Shown here: one piece after another, positions 27,942-35,646 of the stretch
Numbering within the stretch: the stretch's first letter is position 1
Layout: every line of letters begins with the position of its first letter
Assembly (NCBI GenBank): GCA_000016765.1
Contig: CP000699.1
Coordinates: forward strand, 1,860,001-1,924,000
DNA from: Rhizorhabdus wittichii RW1
Lineage (GTDB): Bacteria; Pseudomonadota; Alphaproteobacteria; Sphingomonadales; Sphingomonadaceae
Direction of reading: 5' to 3'
Length of the DNA: 64,000 nucleotides
Notes under the pieces: generated by a model
Databases searched by the model: none
Seen by the model: only the letters and a program-made list of their open reading frames with translations
Told to the model about the DNA's origin: nothing
Program-made: the position numbers and the translations under genes

Positions 27942-28068
27942 GACCGGATCTCCGCTTCGTAGGCAAGGGATGAGACGAACTCATGGCTGCGATCAGTTCC
28001 TACCATTTGTGGGCGTGTCGGCAGCGGCGGATACATTTGGGTGGAACTGCCATGAAAAGGAGGTAGCG

Positions 28069-29277
28069 GTGAAGATTACAGGTGCCCGCGTCATTGTCAC
28101 CTGTCCCGATCGCAACTTTGTCACGCTCAAGATCGAGACCGATGAAGGATTGACCGGGATTGGTGACGCGACGCTGAACGGCCGCGAACTGGCCGTCGCG
28201 TCCTACCTGACCGACCATGTCATCCCGTGCCTGATCGGACGCGATGCGCATCGGATCGAGGACATCTGGAACTATCTGTACCGGGGCGCCTATTGGCGCC
28301 GGGGCCCGGTGACGATGAGCGCGATCGCCGCCGTCGACACCGCCTTGTGGGACATCAAGGCCAAGGCCGCCGGCCTGCCGCTCTACCAGTTGCTCGGCGG
28401 CCGCAGCCGCGACGGCGTGATGGTCTATGGCCACGCCAACGGCCGCGATATCGAGGAGACCACCGACGAGGTCGCCCGCTATATCGAGATGGGCTACCGG
28501 GCGATCCGCGCCCAGACCGGCGTTCCCGGCCTCGCCTCCACCTACGGCGTCTCGTCGGACAAGATGTATTATGAACCGGCCGACGCCGCGCTGCCGACCG
28601 AGAATATCTGGTCGACCGAGAAATATCTCGACCATGTCCCGAAGCTGTTCGATCGGCTGCGCGATCGCTTCGGCTTCGATCATCATCTGCTGCACGACGT
28701 CCACCACCGGCTGACGCCGATCGAGGCGGGACGGCTGGGCAAGTCGCTGGAGCCCTACCGGCTGTTCTGGATGGAAGACGCCACCCCGGCCGAGAACCAG
28801 GAGGCGTTCCGGCTGATCCGCCAGCACACCGTCACCCCGCTGGCGGTGGGCGAGGTGTTCAACACGATCTGGGATGCCAAGGACCTGATCCAGAACCAGC
28901 TGATCGACTATATCCGCGCCACCGTGGTCCACGCCGGGGGCATCAGCCATCTGCGCCGGATCGCCGACCTGGCGGCGCTCTATCAGGTCCGGACGGGCTG
29001 CCACGGCGCCACCGATCTCTCGCCCGTCTGCATGGGGGCGGCCCTCCATTTCGACATCTGGGTCCCCAATTTCGGCGTGCAGGAATATATGCGGCACACC
29101 GAGGCCACCGACGCCGTCTTCCCGCACGCCTACAGCTTCGCGTCGGGATACATGACGCCGGGCGACGTGCCCGGCCATGGCGTCGAGATCGACGAGAAGC
29201 TGGCCGCGAAATATCCCTACAAGCCATGTTCCCTGCCGGTGAACCGGCTCGAGGACGGCACCCTCTGGCACTGGTGA
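28069..29277 (+). CDS. manD: D-mannonate dehydratase (ManD, enolase superfamily)
   Basis: 402 residues, dehydrating D-mannonate to 2-keto-3-deoxy-D-gluconate. The enolase-superfamily Mg2+ ligands fall at D210 (LLHDVHH), E236 (WMEDATP) and E262 (VGEVFN), with catalytic Y159 (STYG) and H212. These are the positions I recall for the characterised Novosphingobium ManD, and the length matches. The start is GTG 28069, since AAGGAGGT lies 4 bases before it. Some ManD-subgroup members act on gluconate or are very slow, but the full residue set favours real mannonate activity. A KDG-kinase-like gene lies 5 kb downstream. Confidence 0.9.
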   Translation: MKITGARVIVTCPDRNFVTLKIETDEGLTGIGDATLNGRELAVASYLTDHVIPCLIGRDAHRIEDIWNYLYRGAYWRRGPVTMSAIAAVDTALWDIKAKAAGLPLYQLLGGRSRDGVMVYGHANGRDIEETTDEVARYIEMGYRAIRAQTGVPGLASTYGVSSDKMYYEPADAALPTENIWSTEKYLDHVPKLFDRLRDRFGFDHHLLHDVHHRLTPIEAGRLGKSLEPYRLFWMEDATPAENQEAFRLIRQHTVTPLAVGEVFNTIWDAKDLIQNQLIDYIRATVVHAGGISHLRRIADLAALYQVRTGCHGATDLSPVCMGAALHFDIWVPNFGVQEYMRHTEATDAVFPHAYSFASGYMTPGDVPGHGVEIDEKLAAKYPYKPCSLPVNRLEDGTLWHW

Positions 29278-29285
29278 ACAAAAAG

Positions 29286-29313
29286 GCGGCAGGGATCAGA
29301 AGATCCCTGCCGC
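29286..29313 (-). terminator. Intrinsic terminator between convergent genes
   Basis: GCGGCAGGGATC and GATCCCTGCCGC form a 12-bp stem with an AGAA loop. On the minus strand it is followed by CTTTTTG, so it ends the nitrilase operon; it could also stop manD transcripts, whose gene ends 9 bases before it. Confidence 0.85.
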
Positions 29314-29361
29314 ACGATAGACCGATCCGCCCGGGCAGTGCCCGGCCCAAGCGTTCCGGCC

Positions 29362-29646
29362 CTACCAGGGTTTGTTCAACCCGGTCCGCTGACGGCGTTC
29401 CTCCCAGGCGCTGCTGGCCGACGCGCCGGACGCCTTCCTTCCCGCGAACAGCATCGAGGCGAGAAAGCGCCAGGTCGCGCCGCTGAAGATCAGCAGGCCG
29501 AGGATTCGCCGCCCTTCGGCCGGATCGAGCCGCACGGTGGTGGCGATCGTGCTGGCCGCCCCGCTCTCGACGACCAGTTCGCCGGCCTCCACCCGAAGCT
29601 CGCCGACCTCGAAATCGATGTCGGCGAGCGAGCTGGTTACGCGCAT
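29362..29646 (-). CDS. Small hypothetical protein, 94 aa
   Basis: I do not recognise the family. The ATG at 29646 has GAGGAGG 6 bases upstream and lies 10 bases after the nitrilase stop, so it is probably the last gene of that operon. The N-terminal half is acidic and beta-like. A hydrophobic stretch (about residues 48-71, ILGLLIFSGATWRFLASMLF) could be one membrane helix, and the C-terminus is basic. The frame ends just before a good terminator. It may help localise or stabilise the enzymes encoded upstream; that is only a guess. Confidence 0.55.
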   Translation of the reverse strand: MRVTSSLADIDFEVGELRVEAGELVVESGAASTIATTVRLDPAEGRRILGLLIFSGATWRFLASMLFAGRKASGASASSAWEERRQRTGLNKPW

Positions 29647-29656
29647 CGCGGCCTCC

Positions 29657-30811
29657 TCAGCCCTTGCGCAGGGTGCCGCGCGCCTGGGCGGCACGGACGC
29701 GCTGCTCGTGAAGGTCCGCCATGTCGGCGACGCTCTTGCCGGCGGGCGGCGTGAACTGGCCGCGGCCGTAGAGATCGGAGAAGACCTCGCGCACCGGCCC
29801 CATCTTGTCCGCCAGCGTGCGCGGCGGCTTGCCCGACGGGAACTGGTTCGCCGGATAGATCGGCTTCTCGTAGATCTGCCGGAAACCCTCGGTGCGGACG
29901 TCGACCCAGGTATTGTGGTTGCAGCGCGACCGATGCTCGCGAAGCGACTCGATGTCGATCGTCACGCCGAGCACCTGCTCCTGCGGATAGGGCGCGTGGC
30001 GCTGCACCATGCCGGTATAGTCGATCGCGAACGAACCGCCGGGGCAGAAGGCCTTGGGATAATAGGCATAGTCGACCGTGCCCCAGTTGGAGCCGAGCAC
30101 ATAGGCCATGTTGTCGTGCGCGCGGGTGCGCCGGGTGAACATCCAGAAGTCCCAGGGCTGCGACACGCCCTCGACCTCCTGGAGCGCCACCGGATGGCAG
30201 ATCACCTCGACGCCGTTATAGCCCAGCGCGCGCGACACCTCGGGCGTGCAGCCGTCATGGCAGGTCATCGTGCCGAGCTTGCCGATCTCGGTGTCGATCA
30301 CCGGGAAGAGCGTCGAGATGTCGCCGCCGAACACTTCCTTATATTCGTCGAAGATGTCGTGGGGCGACGTGCCGAGGCCGATCGAGGCGGGGATGTGCCA
30401 CTTGTGATAGCGCAGCACCACCTCGCCCGACGGCCCGATGATGAAGGCGGTGTTGAACCAGCGGTCGGGGAACTCCTTGACCCGCTCGACCACGCCGCCG
30501 CCGGCGATGTAGAGATTATATTCCTTCGCGACCTCGCCCAGCCGCCGCATCTCCGGGCCGTCGAGCTCGATCGCCTTCTTCATGAAGCTGTCGATGCCGT
30601 GCTCGCCCTTGCCCGGCGTGGTGACGCCCTGCATGAAATATTCGGGGAACACGACCAGCCTGGCCGGCAGCTCCCAGAAATAGCCGACCCCGAAATCGAT
30701 CATGTTGATCGCGCGGTCGAGGTTCTTGGCGATGCCCGCGCGGTCCTCGGCGACCTCGACATGGGGCTGCATCACCAGGGCGGTGTATTTGTCGATCTTC
30801 TTCGCTGTCAT
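29657..30811 (-). CDS. Nitrilase-superfamily carbon-nitrogen hydrolase (amidase-like)
   Basis: A 384-residue nitrilase-fold enzyme with the complete Glu-Lys-Cys triad: E57 (VVFPEYF), K137 (RYHKWHIP) and C184 (MTCHDG). HKWHIP plus a long C-terminal arm is typical of aliphatic amidase/formamidase-type members, so amide hydrolysis is likelier than nitrile hydrolysis. It lies 20 bases after the CrtI-like oxidoreductase gene in the same direction, so both are probably made together. An FAD oxidase-like enzyme plus an amidase suggests oxidation of an amine- or amide-bearing compound, but the substrate is not indicated. Confidence 0.88.
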   Translation of the reverse strand: MTAKKIDKYTALVMQPHVEVAEDRAGIAKNLDRAINMIDFGVGYFWELPARLVVFPEYFMQGVTTPGKGEHGIDSFMKKAIELDGPEMRRLGEVAKEYNLYIAGGGVVERVKEFPDRWFNTAFIIGPSGEVVLRYHKWHIPASIGLGTSPHDIFDEYKEVFGGDISTLFPVIDTEIGKLGTMTCHDGCTPEVSRALGYNGVEVICHPVALQEVEGVSQPWDFWMFTRRTRAHDNMAYVLGSNWGTVDYAYYPKAFCPGGSFAIDYTGMVQRHAPYPQEQVLGVTIDIESLREHRSRCNHNTWVDVRTEGFRQIYEKPIYPANQFPSGKPPRTLADKMGPVREVFSDLYGRGQFTPPAGKSVADMADLHEQRVRAAQARGTLRKG

Positions 30812-30830
30812 ATGCTGTCTCCGACGTTCG

Positions 30831-32405
30831 TCACCAGAAGTCGGCCGGAGCGATGCCCATGTCGTCGAGCATCACCCGGGCCGTGATCGTTCCCATCGCC
30901 GAGATGGCACCGCCGGGATGGCAGTGCGGACCGGTCATGTAGAGATCGCGGACAGGCGCGCGATAATGCGCATATCCGGGGAAGGGGCGGAAGGAGCCGA
31001 GCTGCGCGGCGATCCGCTCGCCGCCGTTGGTGGTGCCTTCCACGAAGCTGAGATTGGCGGTCTCCAGCGTGCCGCGATGCTGGAGATATTTGCCCAGGAT
31101 CACGTCGCCGGCGATGTTCGGCGCATATTGCTGCAGCTTGGGCAGCAGGGTCTTCGCATAATAGTCCTCGGCGATGTCGTTCCAGGTCCGCCCGTCCGCG
31201 AGCCAGTTGGAGACATAGGTGTCGAAGATCAGCGTATGCTTGCCCTCGGGCGCGCGGCTCGGGTCGAGCTTCGTCCAGCAGGCGGACCAGAGGAACGGAT
31301 CGCTCGGCGGTATGCCCATCGCGATCTCGGCATAGAAACGGGTCATCTGCTCCATCGAATCGACGATCCGGTGGAAGGGGGCGGCGCTCATCGCCTCCCC
31401 GTTCAGGAAGCGCGGTTCTTCGGCGAGCGCGAGCTGCGCGCGGCAGATCGATATCTTGCCGAAGGAATAGCCCTTCACCATCGCCGCGAAATCGGGGTTC
31501 AGCCTGTCCTCGCCCAGCAGGCGCAGGAAGGTCTGCTTCGGGTCGAGCGCCGACACCGTCGCGCGCCGCCCGCGCACCGTCCGCCCGTCCTCCAGGCGGA
31601 GGCCCGCGGCGCGGCCGTTCTCGACGATGATCTCGCTGACCGATGCGTTGGTCAGCACCTTGCCGCCATGCGCCTCGACATAGCGCGCCATCGCCTTGGG
31701 CAGCTCCATGCTGCCGCCCTCGGGGATCGCCTGGCCATAATAATGGATGGCCGGGATCATGATGTAGAAGGACTGGCCGGCGCCTTCCTGGTCGGGAAGG
31801 ATCTGCGGGGCCAGCGCCCAGTTCAGCATCACCGCCTTGATGAAGTCGTTCTCGAAATTGGTCTCGACCCAGGCGCGCGCCGACATCGAGAATTCGCGCA
31901 GCCGCCGCAGGCCCGGCTCGTTGGTCTCCAGCGCGCGCGGCAGCGCCGACGGCGGCGCAGGGGGCGAGAAGAACGCCTTGACGAAGCCTTCGCGGACCTG
32001 CTCGAAATCCTCATAGACCCGGCGATAGCGGGCGGCGTCCGCGCGCGAATAGGCGGCGATGGAGTCGCAGGTCCGGTCGATGTCCTTGTGGATGACGATC
32101 CCCGGCCCGCCGTTGCGGTCGGGATGGCCGGTGATGTGGTCCTTCGGCTCGATATATTTCAGGCCGTAGCGCTCGAGGTCCGGCTGGATCGCCTTGAAAT
32201 CCTCGTTGCACTGGATCCAGACGTGCGAGGAACCGTAGAGGTCGTGCTTGAAGCCGGGCAACGTCACCTCCTCGGTGATCGCGCCGCCGCCGACATTGGC
32301 GTTACGCTCGACGACGCAGACCGACAGGTTCCAGCGGGCAAGGGTGGCGGCGCAGGCCAGCGCGTTCACGCCTCCGCCGGCAATGACGACATCGAAGTCG
32401 GACAT
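30831..32405 (-). CDS. CrtI/phytoene-desaturase-like FAD-dependent oxidoreductase
   Basis: A 524-residue flavoprotein. It has an N-terminal Rossmann motif VVIAGGGVNALACAATLA followed by VVERNANVGGGAITEEVTLPGFKHD, and the C-terminal FAD segment NLYMTGPHCHPGGAISAMG is replaced here by DLYMTGPHCHPGGAIS. This is the layout of the carotenoid desaturase/amine oxidase family, closest in style to the PYROXD2 group. No other carotenoid genes are present, so a desaturase or dehydrogenase role in catabolism is more likely than pigment synthesis. It is the first gene of the leftward operon with the nitrilase and the 94-residue protein. Confidence 0.85.
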   Translation of the reverse strand: MSDFDVVIAGGGVNALACAATLARWNLSVCVVERNANVGGGAITEEVTLPGFKHDLYGSSHVWIQCNEDFKAIQPDLERYGLKYIEPKDHITGHPDRNGGPGIVIHKDIDRTCDSIAAYSRADAARYRRVYEDFEQVREGFVKAFFSPPAPPSALPRALETNEPGLRRLREFSMSARAWVETNFENDFIKAVMLNWALAPQILPDQEGAGQSFYIMIPAIHYYGQAIPEGGSMELPKAMARYVEAHGGKVLTNASVSEIIVENGRAAGLRLEDGRTVRGRRATVSALDPKQTFLRLLGEDRLNPDFAAMVKGYSFGKISICRAQLALAEEPRFLNGEAMSAAPFHRIVDSMEQMTRFYAEIAMGIPPSDPFLWSACWTKLDPSRAPEGKHTLIFDTYVSNWLADGRTWNDIAEDYYAKTLLPKLQQYAPNIAGDVILGKYLQHRGTLETANLSFVEGTTNGGERIAAQLGSFRPFPGYAHYRAPVRDLYMTGPHCHPGGAISAMGTITARVMLDDMGIAPADFW

Positions 32406-32564
32406 GCGATCTTCTCCGGTTCAACTTGCCGCCATCTGTAGGGACCGGGAGCGCGCGGTAGAAATTAGGCTTATTGATCGCTTGGATTAGAGCGAATGCC
32501 GTTGCCCGATCCGGACGGCCGTGCATGCTGACGGTCGAACAAGCCTGCCCTGCATGGATGGAAA

Positions 32565-33695
32565 ATGCCGCTCATCAATCCGGACGACAGTCTGAGCCTT
32601 TGCGCCGTGATGTTCGGGCTCACCGCCATGGGCTTCTGGCTCGACGGCACCGCCTTCGGCCGCCGCACGTCGGGCGCGCTGTGGATCATCGTCGGCGGCC
32701 TGCTCCTGTCCAATCTCGGCGTGGTGCCGTTCGAGGCACCGGTCTACGACTTCACCTTCAGCCATCTCGTGCCGATGGCGATCCCGCTGCTGCTGCTGCG
32801 CGCCGACCTGCGGCGCATCATCCGCGAATCGGGCCGGGTGATGGTGGCCTTCCTGATCGCGAGCTTCGCAGTCGTGGTGGGCGCGATCGTCGGCTTCCAC
32901 CTGATCCCCATGGGACCGATCGGCGCCAAGGTGGCCGGCGTCTATACCGGCGGCTGGATCGGCGGCACGGTCAGCTTCGTCGCGGTCAGCCAGGCCGTCC
33001 ACATGACGCCCGCCGAGTTCACGCTGGCGATGGGCGCGAGCAGCCCGGTGAGCATCGCCGCGCTGCTGTTGCTGATCACCTTGCCGTCGCTGGCGATCCT
33101 GCGCCGCTTCATCCCGACCAAGTTCGACGTCAACGAGGTCGACAGCACCGACCTGGTCATCGAAGCCCAGCCGAAATCCTATCGCGCGGCCGAACTGGCC
33201 GGCCTGATCACGCTCGGCTTCGCCATCTCGTCGATCGGATCGCTCTTCGCCGATGCGATGGGCTGGCACGACTACAGGATCGTCGTGATCTCCGTCCTCA
33301 GCCTGATCGTCGCCAATCTCGTGCCCGGCCGGATTCGCCGGCTGACCCTCGACTTCGACGTCGGCATGTTCGTGATGTACATGTTCTTCGCCTGCGTCGG
33401 CATGATCACCAATGCGAACATCTTCAACGGGGAGGCCTTGCTGCTGGTGCTCTACGCCACGCTGATGCTCGCCATCCATTTCGTGGTGCTGCTCGGCGCC
33501 GCGAAGCTGCTGCGGATCGACCTCGCCGACGCGGTGATCGGTTCGGCCGCCGCGGTGATGGGACCGGCGCCGACCGCCGCGATCGCCTCGGCGCGCGGCT
33601 GGAACGAGCTGGTCACGCCGGGAATCATGTGCGCGATCTTCGGCAAGGCGATCGCCACCTTCATCGGCCTCGGCGTGGCGATGCTGCTGCGATGA
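32565..33695 (+). CDS. DUF819-family integral membrane protein
   Basis: A 376-residue hydrophobic protein with about 10-11 predicted helices and the DUF819 (YjcL-like) landmarks: LLLSNLGVVPFEAPVYDF, LVPMAIPLLLLRADLRRI, VYTGGWIGGTVSF and a C-terminal GPAPTAAIASARGW. The family resembles transporters but has no firm function. Its stop overlaps the SDR start (ATGA), and a KDG-kinase-like gene follows, so an inner-membrane carrier for a sugar acid is a reasonable hypothesis. The start ATG has only a weak ribosome site (GGATGGA). Confidence 0.85.
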   Translation: MPLINPDDSLSLCAVMFGLTAMGFWLDGTAFGRRTSGALWIIVGGLLLSNLGVVPFEAPVYDFTFSHLVPMAIPLLLLRADLRRIIRESGRVMVAFLIASFAVVVGAIVGFHLIPMGPIGAKVAGVYTGGWIGGTVSFVAVSQAVHMTPAEFTLAMGASSPVSIAALLLLITLPSLAILRRFIPTKFDVNEVDSTDLVIEAQPKSYRAAELAGLITLGFAISSIGSLFADAMGWHDYRIVVISVLSLIVANLVPGRIRRLTLDFDVGMFVMYMFFACVGMITNANIFNGEALLLVLYATLMLAIHFVVLLGAAKLLRIDLADAVIGSAAAVMGPAPTAAIASARGWNELVTPGIMCAIFGKAIATFIGLGVAMLLR

Positions 33696-34588
33696 GGGTC
33701 GTCGTCGTCACGGGATGCTCGAGCGGCATCGGGCTCGAGACCGCGCTCGCCTTCGCGGCCGCCGGCGACACGGTCGTCGCGACGGTGCGCGATCCGCAGC
33801 GCGCCGCCACGCTGCGGGCCGAAGCCGAAGCGCGCGCGCTCGACATCCTGATCGAGCCACTCGACGTCACCCGATCCGCCAGCTTCGCCGGTTTCGTCGA
33901 CGGCGTGGTCGGTCGCCACGGCCGCATCGACGTCCTCGTCAACAATGCCGGCATGCTTCCCGCCGGGGCGTTCGAGGACATCGACGAAGCCGGGCTGAGG
34001 CTGGTGATGGAAACCAATTTCTTCGGCGCCGCTCTGCTGATGAAGGCCGTGTTGCCCGTGATGCGCCGCCAGCGCAGCGGAACGATCGTCAACATCAGCT
34101 CGCTGTCCGGGCTCGCCGCGCGGGCGGGCGATGCCGCCTACAGCGCCAGCAAATTCGCGCTCGAAGGGTTGACCGAAGCGGTCAGCCAGGAAGTGGCGCG
34201 TTGGAATGTCCGCGTCGCGCTCGTCGAACCGGGCAGCTACGCGACCAACATGCTGGCGGGCCTCGCGGCGGCCCAGCCCGCCGCCGGGGACTCGCCCTAT
34301 CGACCCCTGATCGATGCGCAGCGGGAAGCGGCGCTGAGCGGAGCGGACCGGCAGGATTCTCCACGGACGGTGGCCGACCTCATCGTGCGCATCGCGGCCT
34401 CGCGGACCGACCAGCTGCGCTGGCCCGCCGATCCGCTGGCCAGCGGCGTGCTCGCGACGCTGTGGCGCGGCGACGACGGCGACCGGCTGCGCTTCCTGCG
34501 CGAGGCCGCGGACGTCGACTGGTGGATCGCCGGCGAAGAGCATCCGCCGGGGACGAGCGACGAGCCAGATGCAGAGGAACGACGATAG
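33692..34588 (+). CDS. Short-chain dehydrogenase/reductase (SDR)
   Basis: A 298-residue classical SDR. It has the cofactor motif TGCSSGIG (residues 7-14), NNAG, and the catalytic Ser-Tyr-Lys set in NISSLSG...AAYSASK. The coenzyme should be NADP(H) or NAD(H); the residue after the second beta strand (VRDP) favours NADP. It is coupled to the DUF819 gene by ATGA, and the kinase start lies inside its last 20 bases. In a sugar-acid context a uronate or ketose reductase is conceivable, but the family is too broad to assign a substrate. Confidence 0.9.
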   Translation: MRVVVVTGCSSGIGLETALAFAAAGDTVVATVRDPQRAATLRAEAEARALDILIEPLDVTRSASFAGFVDGVVGRHGRIDVLVNNAGMLPAGAFEDIDEAGLRLVMETNFFGAALLMKAVLPVMRRQRSGTIVNISSLSGLAARAGDAAYSASKFALEGLTEAVSQEVARWNVRVALVEPGSYATNMLAGLAAAQPAAGDSPYRPLIDAQREAALSGADRQDSPRTVADLIVRIAASRTDQLRWPADPLASGVLATLWRGDDGDRLRFLREAADVDWWIAGEEHPPGTSDEPDAEERR

Positions 34589-35606
34589 CGGCCCCGAGGG
34601 GGCGGCGGGACGGTGCGTGGTCTTTGGAGAGCTGCTGCTGCGGCTCTCCGCCCCGGACCGGGGGCTCCTTCTCCAGCGGCCTGGCCTCGACAGCTGTTTC
34701 GGCGGAGCGGAGGCGAACGTCGCCGCGGGCCTGGCGTCGCTGGGGCGGCCGGCGGCGATCGTCACCGCGCTGCCCCGGAACAGGCTCGGCGACGCCGCGC
34801 TCGCCGCGGTGCGGGGCATGGGGATCGACTGTTCGGGCGTGCTCCGGACCGCGGGCAGAATGGGTCTCTATTTCCTGGATTCCGGCGCGGGCTTCCGGCC
34901 GGGGCAGGTGATCTACGACAGGAACGACAGCAGCTTCGCCCGGGCGGATGCGGATCGGTTCGACTGGCCGACGCTGTTGCGGGGCGCCGGGCGCCTGCAT
35001 CTCTCCGGCATCACCCCGGCTTTGGGAGCCGGCCCGGCCGCCGCGGCACGGCGCGCTGCGGCGACCGCCGGAGAATTGGGTATTCCGGTCTCGTTCGACG
35101 TCAATTTCCGGCCGAGCCTGTGGCGCTCGCCCGAGGAGGCCCCGCCCCTGCTGCGCGCCCTGGCGAACGAAGCCGACGTCCTGTTCGCCAATGCCCATGA
35201 CATCGCGCTGCTGACCGACGAGGCTTTTGCCGGCCACCCGGAGGACGAGCAACGGCTGGTGGCCCGCGCTTTCGCCCTGTTCCCGAAGCTGAAGGTGATC
35301 GCGTCGAGCCGGCGCGCCATGTCGGCCGCGGACCGCTTGTCGGTCTCCGTGAAGGTCAATGGCCGCGATGGCATGGCGACCAGCCCGGAAAAGACGCTGT
35401 CGAACGTCGTCGACCGGATCGGCACGGGCGACGCGCTGGCGGCGGGGGTCCTCGCGGGCCTGGGCCCGTCCCATGACATCGCCCGCGCGGCCGAATGGGG
35501 GCTCGCCCTGTTCTGCCTCAAGCACAGCATCCCGGGCGACGCCAGCCTCGCCGACATGTCGGACCTCGAAGCCTTTCTCGACGCGAGGCTCGACGTTCGG
35601 CGTTGA
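34569..35606 (+). CDS. kdgK: PfkB-family sugar kinase, probable 2-keto-3-deoxygluconate kinase
   Basis: A 345-residue ribokinase-fold kinase with the N-terminal glycine-rich GGAEANVAAGLASLG and the C-terminal PfkB signature DRIGTGDALAAGV, containing the catalytic Asp. PfkB proteins with GGAExNVA are commonly 2-dehydro-3-deoxygluconokinases making KDPG. manD, 5 kb upstream, makes exactly that substrate, which supports the call. KDPG aldolase is not in the window. Its ATG lies 20 bases inside the SDR gene. Fructokinase or ribokinase activity cannot be excluded. Confidence 0.78.
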   Translation: MQRNDDSGPEGAAGRCVVFGELLLRLSAPDRGLLLQRPGLDSCFGGAEANVAAGLASLGRPAAIVTALPRNRLGDAALAAVRGMGIDCSGVLRTAGRMGLYFLDSGAGFRPGQVIYDRNDSSFARADADRFDWPTLLRGAGRLHLSGITPALGAGPAAAARRAAATAGELGIPVSFDVNFRPSLWRSPEEAPPLLRALANEADVLFANAHDIALLTDEAFAGHPEDEQRLVARAFALFPKLKVIASSRRAMSAADRLSVSVKVNGRDGMATSPEKTLSNVVDRIGTGDALAAGVLAGLGPSHDIARAAEWGLALFCLKHSIPGDASLADMSDLEAFLDARLDVRR

Positions 35607-35646
35607 ACGGTCATGGCACCGGTTCGCCTGATCGGCCCGTCAATCC

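Noticed and set aside
28008-28057. CAGTTCC...GGAACTG inverted repeat between the LysR gene and manD
   Set aside because: The 7-base arms are over 40 bases apart, expected by chance at this length; it does not resemble a LysR T-N11-A site.
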